From Campanula takesimana (lineage: Eukaryota; Streptophyta; Magnoliopsida; Asterales; Campanulaceae), in contig JAOWBW010000599.1 of the NCBI GenBank assembly GCA_026119855.1, positions 1 to 64,000 of the forward strand: a stretch of 64,000 bases of DNA. The letters are read 5' to 3'. The notes beneath the pieces are model-generated. The model was not told where the DNA came from. It was given only the letters and a program-made list of their open reading frames with translations, and did not search any database. Positions 45,701-55,200 of this stretch are shown here, in pieces. How positions within the stretch are numbered: the stretch's first letter is position 1; every line of letters begins with the position of its first letter. The translations under genes and the position numbers were made by a program.

Positions 45701-46595
45701 CCCTCACAACTTTACAACATGGTCACACCTTGGCCTTTCTCTTGTTGGGGGATAGACATCATCGGTAAAGTTCATCCTGCCGGGAGCAATGGGCAGTCAT
45801 TCGTCCTAGTGGCAGTCGACTACTTCACAAAGTGGGTCGAAGCACAAGCCTATCGAACCCTCAACGCCAAGAAAGTGGCCGAATTTGTAAAGATTAATAT
45901 CATGTGCCGATACGGCGTGCCTCATGAAATCATTTCCGACAATGGCTCTCACTTTGAGAAGGAAATGGATGCACTTTTGGTAGAATACAAGATCACCAAG
46001 CACAAGTCATCTCCTTACCGGCCCCAAGCAAATGGCGCAGTCGAAGCAGCAAATAAGACCATCGAGACCATCGTCAAGAAAATGGCCTCAACAGGAAGGG
46101 ATTGGCCCGAGAAGCTACCATTAGCATTGTGGGGCTACCGCACATCCATACGATCCGCAACAGGAGAAACTCCTTATGCATTGGTCTATGGTTCTGAAGC
46201 CGTACTCCCTATCGAACTCGAAGTCCCATCTCTACGGGTCCTCCTCGAGAATCAAGTCAACGAGGTCGACTGGATGCAAAGTCAATATGAACAACTAGCC
46301 TTGCTCGACGAGAAAAGGTTAAGAGCACTCGAACGCACAAGGGCGTATCAGCAAAGGATGGCAAGAGCTTTCAACAAAAAGGTGAAGCCTCGAAACATCA
46401 ATGTGGGAGATTTGGTCTTAAGACAACATCCTCCTAATGCCACGAATCCCCTGGGGAAATGGGGGACCCCGATGGATCGGTCCGTACGTGGTCAAAAAGA
46501 TACTAAGCGGTGGTGCAGTCCGGCTCGTGGATTTAGATGGTGACCAGCTGCCAAAGGAGGTCAACCTCGACAAGCTCAAGAGGTTCTACGCTTAA
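42752..46595 (+). pseudogene. Tat-2 RT, two RNase H domains, integrase
   Basis: RT is open at 43276-43947 (KPEWSLQVKEEIEKLLSVGF). A one-base shift near 43945 leads to YVDDM at 43989-44003. Further shifts occur near 44455, 44530, 44915 and 45170. The second RNase H keeps its Asp (LFFDGAANKHGFGIG, about 44878), unlike Tat-1. Integrase is open at 45557-46543 with CAKCQFHANLQ, WGIDIIGKV, ISDNGSHF and YRPQANGAVEAANK, so the zinc Cys pair and D, D, E are all intact. A shift near 46470 precedes the last 40 codons. Each domain is well preserved, but no two neighbouring domains share one frame throughout. Confidence 0.88.
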
Positions 46596-46640
46596 TAAAC
46601 AAAGACCATTAAAAAAAAAAAAAAAAAAAAAAAAAATCGC

Positions 46641-46676
46641 TCGCTAGGTTGAAAACCCGCAAGGGCGGCCTAGGCA
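46641..46676 (+). other. GNRA-type hairpin, Tat-2 copy A
   Basis: CTAGG with CCTAG, inner CCC GCAA GGG. Preceded by a long A-tract (46610-46636) right after the pol stop. Confidence 0.65.
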
Positions 46677-46703
46677 AAAATTATAGCACGTGCAAAAAAA
46701 GAA

Positions 46704-46740
46704 GCCCGCTAGATTGAAAACCCGAAAGGGCGGCTAGGCA
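46704..46740 (+). other. GNRA-type hairpin, Tat-2 copy B
   Basis: CTAGA upstream arm, inner CCC GAAA GGG. The downstream arm reads CGGCTAGG, one base shorter than in Tat-1 copy B. Confidence 0.6.
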
Positions 46741-46796
46741 AAAAACAGGGTGCACAAACACAAAAAATAATAATAAAAAAATGGTCTGTTGTTGTT

Positions 46797-46842
46797 GAAC
46801 TACGAAGACCTGAGCCTCCCAACTGGAGGAACGTAGGCAACC
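46797..46842 (+). other. CTACG/CGTAG candidate RNA hairpin, Tat-2
   Basis: Outer stem CTACG (46800-46804) with CGTAG (46832-46836). Inner stem CCTCC (46815-46819) with GGAGG (46825-46829). Same place after pol as in Tat-1. Confidence 0.65.
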
Positions 46843-47018
46843 CTTCGGGTGCGGTCTAAAACATATCTAAAATACCCAATTCACTTCAAATAACAAAAAT
46901 GCAATTTCTATTCATTCAATGAAATTATTCAAACCATTACAACGGATTTATGAGCAACAAAAGACATCAAAATACTAAATCCTAAAACAAAGTGGTCTAA
47001 TTGCAATCTCTTAGGGTA

Positions 47019-48410
47019 CTAAGAAAAATCCAATTTTCTCTTAGCTTTCGAAGGACCGCCCGATCGTCTCTCAATCCTTTTCTTCTTGGGTAACAGAGGA
47101 GCACTAATACGCACCGAAACACTTCTGTGCTGCAAACGTCTCCTAGAATAAAAGTCATCCAAAGGAGTACCGAAAGGGTCACCGAGAATGTTACTCGAAT
47201 CAGCAGCAGCCTCCCTATATCTCAAAGTGCTGCTAGGCTCAAAACCCTGTCCCAAAAACTCGCACGAAGCAGATCAACCCAAGTGATGCCACGGTAAAGG
47301 GTGCCAAATAAATAATCCAAGTAGCTCTCGGGAAGGAAGACACTCCCCCGATGCAGAGGAGCGGAAGCCCAACGATTGCGGTTCATCTCCCCAAGCCGAC
47401 TGAAGCTCGCTCGAGAAGTCAGGACCCATGTAAGCAACTGGACGAAGCATTCCATCCCTCGGAAAAGGAATTGTCTGTTGGCGACCGAACTGCCGCAGAA
47501 CCCGCTCTGGCTGGTAAAATGAGAATCTCTCAAACCGGGTACAACCACGTGCTGAAAACAAGAAGAGTCCATCCACAAAGGACGAAGACCCCAAGAAGGA
47601 GGACACCACTCAATATCAACGGTCGCCGAGAGGCAAAGAATTTCTTCCAATCATCTTCAGATAAATCCCGGATCAACAACTTCCTCTTATGAACAGCAAA
47701 AGGAGTCAAATCACCATCCGGAGATAAATTCTGAAGTGTTCTCGGAGCCATATGGTCAAGAGCAAAGGGCTTCCCCGACACATCTTGCCCGTCCTATGTA
47801 ACTCATCAAGGCCGTGCAACGTCTCCCCACAATAAGAGGGATTACACTAAATTGCTGCTCCTTAGCTTGCAAAATAATCTCAGCCAACTGCACGTCCGCA
47901 GTCCCGAAAGGTGTAACAAACAGTACTTCGCTGAAGAGACAAACGGCCATGGCATTTTTTTGAAAGATTGAACCATCGGGTCCTCCGAGTGTAAACTGAA
48001 GAACATCGGCAATTCAGTTATGTCAATCACGGTACCATGCAACATCTTCCTCACGTCCTCAACAGGGAGATTCAGCAACCCAACCCAAGAGCGATGGCAC
48101 CGCGGTGATATTTAGGGACGTCAATCGACCGGCAAAGGCATGCCAAGGATGGCCCCGAACGTCAGCAGTCGGCACCATTTCATTAGCTGAAAGGTTGAAA
48201 GTATGGCTGTCGCAATCCCAGAAAGCCGCGGCAGCTCTCAACAAATCCCAATCCGGCTTCAACGTCCGCAAGGTAAAAAGAATTAGGAACCCGAAATCTT
48301 TAATGAAGGCCTTTCTTGGGATGGGTCTTGAAAGAATACACAAAAGTGCCCAAGTCCTTTTCATACGCACTAACGACCTTGGCATCAAGGGCAAAAGAAT
48401 TGGAAGCCAT
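47019..48410 (-). pseudogene. Tat-2 antisense gene: DUF7745-like protein
   Basis: Starts at the ATG at 48410 (MASNSFALD). It reads through a region like Tat-1 antisense gene 1: FLILFTLRTLKPDWDLLRAAAAFWD (about 48230-48300), KRKLLIRDLSEDDWKKFF (about 47640-47700), VVVPGLRDS (about 47530) and a basic tail near 47050. It is broken by at least four shifts (near 48310, 48050, 47800 and 47600). Its relationship to 31291-32793 is clear at protein level while DNA similarity is low, so the gene was carried by a common ancestor of both elements. Function unknown. Confidence 0.65.
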
Positions 48411-48556
48411 GGAAAATGTTGATCACAAGCGAGGTTAAGCATATAATATGATGTTCAAAAATGGCAGAAAGGAGCTGTGAGAATCAAGTGGTCGAACAGA
48501 AGATGATATTATAGCTGTTGGGGGCTCTTTTGGTCAGCAAATGTCAAGCCCAGAAT

Positions 48557-48640
48557 TCCGCCTCCCAGACGCGCGCCACCCGCCAGCAGTATGAAGTGCG
48601 CGCGCGTCCTAAGCCTACATAGGAAGCGCGCGCCTCCCAG
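48557..48640. repeat. Tat-2 GCGCGC cassette upstream of antisense gene
   Basis: AGACGCGCGCCACCCG, GAAGTGCGCGCGCGTCC and GGAAGCGCGCGCCTCCCAGG, about 150 bases 5' of the antisense start. Tat-1 has a palindrome pair at the equivalent place (32941). Confidence 0.9.
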
Positions 48641-48979
48641 GTCTATATCGCGTCAAGAAAAGGGCCTTGTCAGAGACCTCCAGCCTAAATTAAGTCGCAG
48701 CCCCTGTCCTCGGACACCCAGTGGGCACACATTCTTCTGGTCCGCCCTTAAGGCATGTCAAAAATCGAAAGTAGGATAGAAACTCCCACTCAAAAGTAGG
48801 CTGTCCTCTTCAAAATTCCGAACTCCCTAAGTTCTGTCACGGGTGCCACACCCCCTCAAGAGTCAATCTCAACATTTCATCCCCAGCAGGAACATTTTTC
48901 CGGTCGCAGTCAACTGTGCCCGCCCCACAATTCAAAAAGTCAAGTGTGACTCCAAATGGCACGAGACTTCAAAGCAATA
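48641..48979. other. Spacer between antisense gene and minisatellite
   Basis: No gene recognised. Ends in a partial minisatellite unit. Confidence 0.5.
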
Positions 48980-49854
48980 TTTCATCAAACGGATTCACTA
49001 ACGGATTCGTCAACAAGGGTTCACCAACGGACTCATCCAAAGGGGTCACCAACGGACTCATCAAGCGGGTTCACTAACGGATTCGTCAACAAGGGTTCAC
49101 CAACGGACTCATCCAAGGGATTCACTAACGGATTCATCAAACGGGTTCACTAACGGATTCGTCAACAAGGGTTCACCAACGGACTCATCCAAGGGATTCA
49201 CTACGGATTCATCAAACGGGTTCACTAACGGATTCGTCAACAAGGGTTCACCACGGACTCATCCAAGGGATTCACTAACGGATTCATCAAACGGGTTCAC
49301 TAACGGATTCGTCAACAAGGGTTCACCAACGGACTCATCCAAGGGATTCACTAACGGATTCATCAAACGGGTTCACTAACGGATTCGTCAACAAGGGTTC
49401 ACCAACGGACTCATCCAAGGGATTCACTAACGGATTCATCAAACGGGTTCACTAACGGATTCGTCAACAAGGGTTCACCAACGGACTCATCCAAGGGATT
49501 CACTAACGGATTCATCAAACGGATTCACCAACGGATTCGTCAACAAGGGTTCACCAACGGACTCATCCAAGGGATTCACTAACGGATTCATCAAACGGAT
49601 TCACCAACGGATTCGTCAACAAGGGTTCACCAACGGACTCATCCAAGGGATTCACTAACGGATTCATCAAACGGAATCACTAACGGATTCGTCAACAAGG
49701 GTTCACCAACGGACTCATCCAAGGGATTCACTAACGGATTCGTCAACAAGGGTTCACCAACGGACTCATCCAAGGGATTCACTAACGGATTAATCAAAAG
49801 GTTCACTAACGGCCTCATTCAAAACATTCAGCCGGCAGGTTCACCTAACGGATC
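48980..49854. repeat. Minisatellite with ~75-bp higher-order unit
   Basis: Units of about 25 bp in three types: GGATTCACTAACGGATTCAT.., GGGTTCACTAACGGATTCGT.. and GGGTTCACCAACGGACTCAT... They mostly alternate in the order A-B-C to give a ~75-bp repeat seen about ten times. A few units lose one base (CACTACGG near 49202, CACCACGG near 49250). It sits between the antisense gene and the 3' LTR. Confidence 0.92.
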
Positions 49855-50028
49855 ATGACACCCCCTCTATCAATAAAAGCCGCTCACACAGGGAGCGCAC
49901 AACTATCTCTCGCAATTTCACATTCCTGCTTTCATCGAGTCTTTGCCTTTTCTTGGTGATGTTCTCGGCGGGTGTTTTTAACTTTCGTCGACACGTTTTG
50001 CTTTGCAATCCACGTCGCTGAGGGGCTC

Positions 50029-51006
50029 TGTAGACACCCCGCCTTGGACCGCTCACCCCGATTGCACATTTGATTTTGTGTTTCTCCCCATTTTAAGTGT
50101 TTTCTCGTTAGTTTCTGTCACTTCCGTTAAGTTCCTGACTGACTTCGTTAAGTCCAGGGACTAAACTGAATGACAGGGCTGACTTTCTAGTCCATTCTGT
50201 CAAAATTGCCTTCTCTGAGTCGCGCGCCTCCGACAGGAGGATCCAGACGCGCGCGCCTCCCGCCCCCAAAGCAGGAACCGCGCGCCTCTGGGCGTCAGTT
50301 ACAGATTTCTGGCCAGGATTCCTCCTTTGCTCAATTTACAAGATTTTCCCCGGGAAGGATTTCTTGGTGACTGAGTTTTGGCACCAAAAACACCCCTTTT
50401 TCACCTATAAAAACCTCTCTTCACCTCCATTTTCAGGGATCGAAAAATCATCGGAAAAAACCCGATCGAAAACTAGACAAAAAATCACTTTCTAAAGGTT
50501 CTCCAAGGATCTCATTAAGCAACATTTGAAGTTCTTCAAATTGTAGGTAAAAGTCCATCTTTTCCTTTCTTTTCTACTTCATCTCCTCTCTCTCTTTACT
50601 TTAATCAAATGTGCAATCACCCAAATCATTTTGGGACATGACTCTAATGATCACCTCATCTCATTGAGGTTGGTTAAGGAGTTATCTCCTACATTCCAAA
50701 TCCTATTTTAAACCCCCCTTTTTTATGACTTAAAGAAGAAGAAGAAGAACATTTTCATTCATGTAGATTTTGATCAAGCAAGACCAACTTAAGTTGGGCG
50801 AGATGGGTGTTTCGGTACTTCCCATCTCGTAACCTAACCCCCGAACCTCAAAACAAAGAATCTCTGTTTTCGTAATCAAACTTAGGCTACAATCTATAGG
50901 TTTTTCATATGTTCCTCAAAACATAGGTGGCGACTCTAAAAACAAGTTAGACATCCTAGGATAATTCACCGCTCTAGCCAAGCCGTGGTTCCCCGGGGTA
51001 TCTACA
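50029..51006 (+). repeat. Right LTR of Tat-2
   Basis: Matches the left LTR but has an extra ~95-bp block at about 50597-50690. Ends GGTATCTACA next to ATAAC. Confidence 0.9.
50219..50294. repeat. Tat-2 GCGCGC cassette, right LTR
   Basis: Three copies as in the left LTR; the third has lost symmetry (GAACCGCGCGCCTCTGG). Confidence 0.9.
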
Positions 51007-51066
51007 ATAACAATCGTTAATTAGCTTGCCAAACAACTCTATACTTGTTCTTTGAATTATTCCCTA

Positions 51067-51140
51067 GTCCCTCCGTCCCAAAATGAATGATATTTACGTA
51101 TTTTATCAATGAAGACAGACATTCATTTTGGGATGGGATG
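51067..51140. mobile_element. Very short Stowaway-like MITE
   Basis: Left end GTCCCTCCGTCCCAAAATGA, right end the inverse (TCATTTTGGGATGGGATG), with TA on both sides; 74 bp. It is in the intron before the MATE exon. Confidence 0.7.
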
Positions 51141-51188
51141 TACAGTACTTAATTAGCACATTTCATCTGAAACTTCTGTTTTGTATAG

Positions 51189-51310
51189 GGATTATGGTCA
51201 GGGATGTTGGGAGGCACGGTGATGCAAACGATTATTTTGTTGTGGATCATTTTTCGAACGGACTGGAAAAATGAGGTAAACCATAGTGTTCAATTATTTG
51301 TTAATCTGAT

Positions 51311-51361
<51 letters not shown>

Positions 51362-51510
51362 GGTTTGTTCTTAGTTTTAATCTGAATTGTAATGAAACCT
51401 CAGGTTGTAAATCCATGAAGAGGTTGGATAACTGGGGAGAAAAAGGAGAACCACTTTTGAAGGACAAGGAAAAGCTTCTTGATGATACAGAAATAATGAA
51501 CTGCAGCTAA
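51189..51510 (+). pseudogene. MATE-family transporter, last two exons only
   Basis: Exon 51189-51275 (after TATAG, before GTAAAC) encodes GLWSGMLGGTVMQTIILLW followed by IIFRTDWKNE, the last membrane segment of plant MATE (DETOXIFICATION) efflux carriers. Exon 51404-51510 encodes SMKRLDNWGEKGEPLLK and ends at TAA 51508-51510. The first codons of the second exon are out of phase by one base (GTTGTAAATCC where family members have V-E/D-K), so a base is probably missing. The upstream exons are absent: Tat-2 ends 180 bases before, and nothing MATE-like lies left of Tat-1 in this window. MATE proteins export organic compounds in exchange for protons. Confidence 0.8.
51315..51359. repeat. (AT)n microsatellite in MATE intron
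   Basis: About 22 AT units between the two remaining MATE exons. Confidence 0.95.
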
Positions 51511-51680
51511 TACAACTGCTGATGTTTTTATCTTGATTAATTATAGATGGATTATTTGTTTGACAAGTCTGACTCATCTCCTTCAAACATTTCACTCAAT
51601 AGTTTGTTTTTTTTTTTGAGTAATTTCACTTAATGTTCAAAAACAAACAAAACCTTTCACTCAATATAAATACAAGTGAC

Positions 51681-52151
51681 TGTTGGAATAGAGATCGTGA
51701 AGGAAACAAAGAAAGAAAATCTGCCAGGAAGCAGGCCGGCGCTTGGGGCCAAACCAGGCGGGCGCTCAGTCTCGACAGAAGGTCCGGAATCTGGAGAAGG
51801 CAAGTAAGCGGGCACCTGGTCCTCTCTAGGCAGGCGCCTGGTCGCCGCGCAGTAATTTCGGGGAAGTGCAGAGTTTCGGGTTTTCTCTTATGTTTAGGTT
51901 TAGGTCTTATTCTAGGTTGTGTATTTAAGCAAAGTTCCGCCCCCATACTCATTGTAACTCAGATTTAACATATTATAGTGCAAGATCCTAGCTTGGTAGT
52001 GCCCCCAGACGTAGTCAAACATATTGACGAACTGGGTAAACAATTTCTTGTGTTCCTTTGTCTTTTGCTTTGTTTCTTTATTTCTTGTGCTTGTTTGTGG
52101 TGCCGTGATTCTTGCGATTTGCTTGGGTGTTTGGAGGGCTTTTCCACAACA
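51681..52151 (+). repeat. Left LTR of copia-2
   Basis: 471 bp. The U3-side part carries the GGCGCC cassette; a TGTATTTAAGC TATA-like box precedes a probable start near 51945. Confidence 0.88.
51727..51852. repeat. GGCGCC palindrome cassette in copia-2 LTR (also 56240-56342)
   Basis: GCAGGCCGGCGCTTGG, CCAGGCGGGCGCTCAG, AAGCGGGCACCTGGTC, GGCAGGCGCCTGGTC: four variants of one GC-rich half-palindromic word. Copia-1 has a different word at this place. Confidence 0.65.
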
Positions 52152-52203
52152 AATGGTATCTAGAGCTCCGGTTTAACGATCCGGGTTTATCAAGCAATCA
52201 AGA

Positions 52204-55200
52204 ATGGGCAAGGATAAACAAGCGGTGGAGAAATTCGATGGGTCTGACAATGGGTTTTGGAAGATGCAAATAGAGGATCTCTTGTACAACAAAGATCTCT
52301 ATAAGCCCTTAACAGGAGTCAAGCCGGAAAGCGAAAAGCAGGAAGATTGGGATCTTATGGATCGGAAAGCCCTAGGGGTGGTTAGATCTACTTTGTCAAA
52401 GTGGATTGCGAAGACTACCAAGAAGGCGAAAACCACCAAGGAGCTATTGGATTATCTTACTGAGAGATTTGAAACTCCATCTGCTGCAAATAAGGTTGAT
52501 TTGATACGCAAGATGGGTAATCTCAAGATGCAAGAGGGAGGATCCATAGATAAACACATCGATGAGTTTATGGATGTTATAGACTCATTGGATGCGTTGG
52601 ATATTACGTTTGGGGATGAGGTTCATGCTTGTCAATTGCTAGCATCCTTACCAGGAAGTTGGAGCGGAACGGTGACGGCGTTAAATGCTTCATCAGGTAA
52701 TAATAAATTGAAGTATGATGATGTTAAGGACTTTCTTTTAGGCAAGGAAAATCGTATGAAGTAGTTGGGGACACCATCTCTTCAGGATTGGCTTTAGATA
52801 CAACTAGCAGGGGAAAGCTGGGTACTAGCAGCAAAGGGAGAACTGAGTCAAGAGAAAACGTAGGAGGTGGTGAGTACAGGACTAGGGAGAACAAGAATGT
52901 ACCAAGGGTTGCCAAGGGATCGGTACAGTGCTATTATTGTAAGGAGTTAGGACACTACAAGAAGGATTGTCCCATGCGAGGGAACAGCGCGGCGAATGTG
53001 GTAACTGAGGGTGAAGATGTACTGGTTCTAAGTGTTAGTAGTGCGCTAGAATCATGGGTGCTGGATTCGGGGGCATCATTCCACTCATGCGGGCATGCAA
53101 AGAAGATGGAAAATTATACTTCCGGTGATTTCGGAAAGGTCTATCTGGCGGATGGCGAGCCTTTGGAAATCAAGGGGAAGGGGGATGTTAGAATAGGAGC
53201 ATCGGATGGGAAGGTCTTACATCTACACGGGGTCAGACACATTCCGGGTTTGAAAAAGAACCTGTTATCAGTTGGGCAGCTTGATGAAGAAGGTTACAAG
53301 GTAACTTTTGGCTGCAGGAACTGGGTTATTACCAAATAAGATTCTGAGATCGCTCGGGGTAATAAAGAGGGGACATTGTATTTGGCAAATAACACCAAGG
53401 ATAGTATCGCGGTGGCGTCAGCCAAGGGTGATACGGATTTGTGGCACTGTCGATTGGGTCACATGAGTGATAAGGGGATGAAAGTACTTTGCTCAAAGGG
53501 ATTACTACCGGGTTTGAAGACAGTCAACGTGGGGATCTGCGAAGATTGTGTGTTTGGCAAACAGGCGAGAAGCAACTTCTCGAGGACAGTAGGGCTTTGA
53601 GGGAAACAAAGTTGGAACTGGTTCACATGGATTTCTGAGGGCCGGCCCCAGTAACTTCTCTGGGTGGTGCGTTATATTACATGTCGTTTATTGATGATTC
53701 GATAAGGAAAGTCTGGGTTTATTTCTTGAAACACAAAGATGAGGCATTCGAGGTGTTTAAGAAATGGAAGGATTTGGTGGAGAATCAGACGGGTCTTAAG
53801 CTTAAAAGCTTGAGGTCTGACAATGGTGGGGAGTATGAGCTCGGGGAGTTCAAGGAATATTGTGCACCGAATGATATTCGTATAGTGAAGACACCAAAGG
53901 GCACACCTCAACACAACGGGGTAGCAGAGAGGATGAACAGGACATTGAACGAGCGGGCTAGAAGTATGAGGTTGAAGTTTGGACTTCCGAAGACGTTCTG
54001 GGAATATGCTGTTGACACGGCGGCTTTCTTGATCAATAGGGGACCATCAGTACCATTGGGGATGAAATTCGAGAGGAAGCATGGAGTGGCAAGCAGGTAA
54101 ATCTGTCCTTTCTTCGCATATTTGGCTGTGTTTCATATGTTCATATAGACTCTGCTGATAGAACTAAATTAGATGCTAAATCTGTAAAGTGTACGTTTAT
54201 TGGTTATGGAGGGGATGACTTCGGGTATAAGTTTTGGGATGACCAGAATCATAAGGTTATTCGTAGTCGGGATGTTATATTCAATGAACAGGTTTTGTAC
54301 AATGACAGAAAAGGGGCATCTGATGGGTTAGTTCGGAGCCAGAAATTGTTGAGGTAGATATTCCAGACTCAGGTGGGAGCAGGACGGTTCATGATGACCA
54401 TGATCAGTGGGTCACTGAAGATGAACCACATACTCCTGGACCGGATATTCCGCTGCGCAGATCGAGCAGATTGCATGGATCTCCTGATAGGTATTCTCCT
54501 TCGAATTACTATTTGTTGTTAACAGATAGTGGTGAACCGGAGTGTTATGCGGAGGCTGTTCGTAGTGCACTTAGTGATAAGTGGAAAGCTGCGATGGATG
54601 ATGAGATTGACTCATTGAAGGCCAATAAAACTTGGGAGTTGATTAAACTGCCTAAGGGAAGAAGGTGTTGCATAACAAGTGGGTCTACAGGATCAATGAG
54701 GAAGCAAACGGCAGTAAGCGTTACAAGGCAAGGTTGGTTGTAAAGGGGTTCCAACAAAATTATGGTATTGACTACACCGAGGTCTTCACTCCTGTTGTGA
54801 AGATGACCACTATCAGAATGGTTCTGGGGATAGTAGTGGCAGATAACTTGTTGCTGGAACAAATGGATGTAAAGACGCCCTTTCTTCATGGGGATTTGGA
54901 GGAAGAAATTTACATGGTACAACCAGAGGGATACTTGTCTAAGGGTAACGAGGAACTGGTTTGCAGGTTGACTAAGAGATTGTATGGCCTTAAACAAGAT
55001 CCTAGGCAGTGGTACGGGAAGTTTGATGGATTCATGCATGACATTGATTTTATCAGATGTGAGGCGGATCATTGTTGCTACTTCAAGAACACTGACAACG
55101 GGTACATAATCTTGCTATTATATGTGGATGACATGCTAATAGCGGGCTTTAGTAGTAGAGAGGTAAACAAATTGATGGCACAGTTGTCAGAGCGGATCGA

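Larger units (their letters stand above)
37831..51006 (+). mobile_element. Tat-2: second Tat-lineage element, inside Tat-1 LTR
   Basis: LTRs 37831-38715 and 50029-51006 start TGTAGACACCCC and end ATCTACA. Primer site TGGCGACTCTGCTGGGGA at 38717-38734. Polypurine tract GCTGAGGGGCTC before the 3' LTR. The LTRs differ at only about a dozen places by eye, apart from a ~95-bp block present only in the right one. Gag, protease, RT, two RNase H domains and integrase are all present but cut by many one-base shifts. One antisense gene and a 0.9-kb minisatellite lie before the 3' LTR. No matching 5-bp target duplication is visible (GAAGG left, ATAAC right). Confidence 0.88.

Noticed and set aside
48956..49153. 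Open frame through the minisatellite
   Set aside because: A 75-bp period keeps any frame open once it has no stop. The start lies outside and nothing supports translation.
48980..49854. CRISPR-like array of evenly spaced repeats
   Set aside because: The supposed spacers are themselves repeats (three unit types of one family). It lies inside a plant retroelement, so it is a minisatellite.
22504..51006. Integrated pararetrovirus
   Set aside because: LTRs, integrase, dual RNase H and Tat-type gag identify Ty3/gypsy retrotransposons. No movement or coat protein motif is present.
51626..51968. Overlapping frames on both strands in the copia-2 LTR
   Set aside because: They cover LTR regulatory sequence, recur in the other LTR with shifts, and have no domain.
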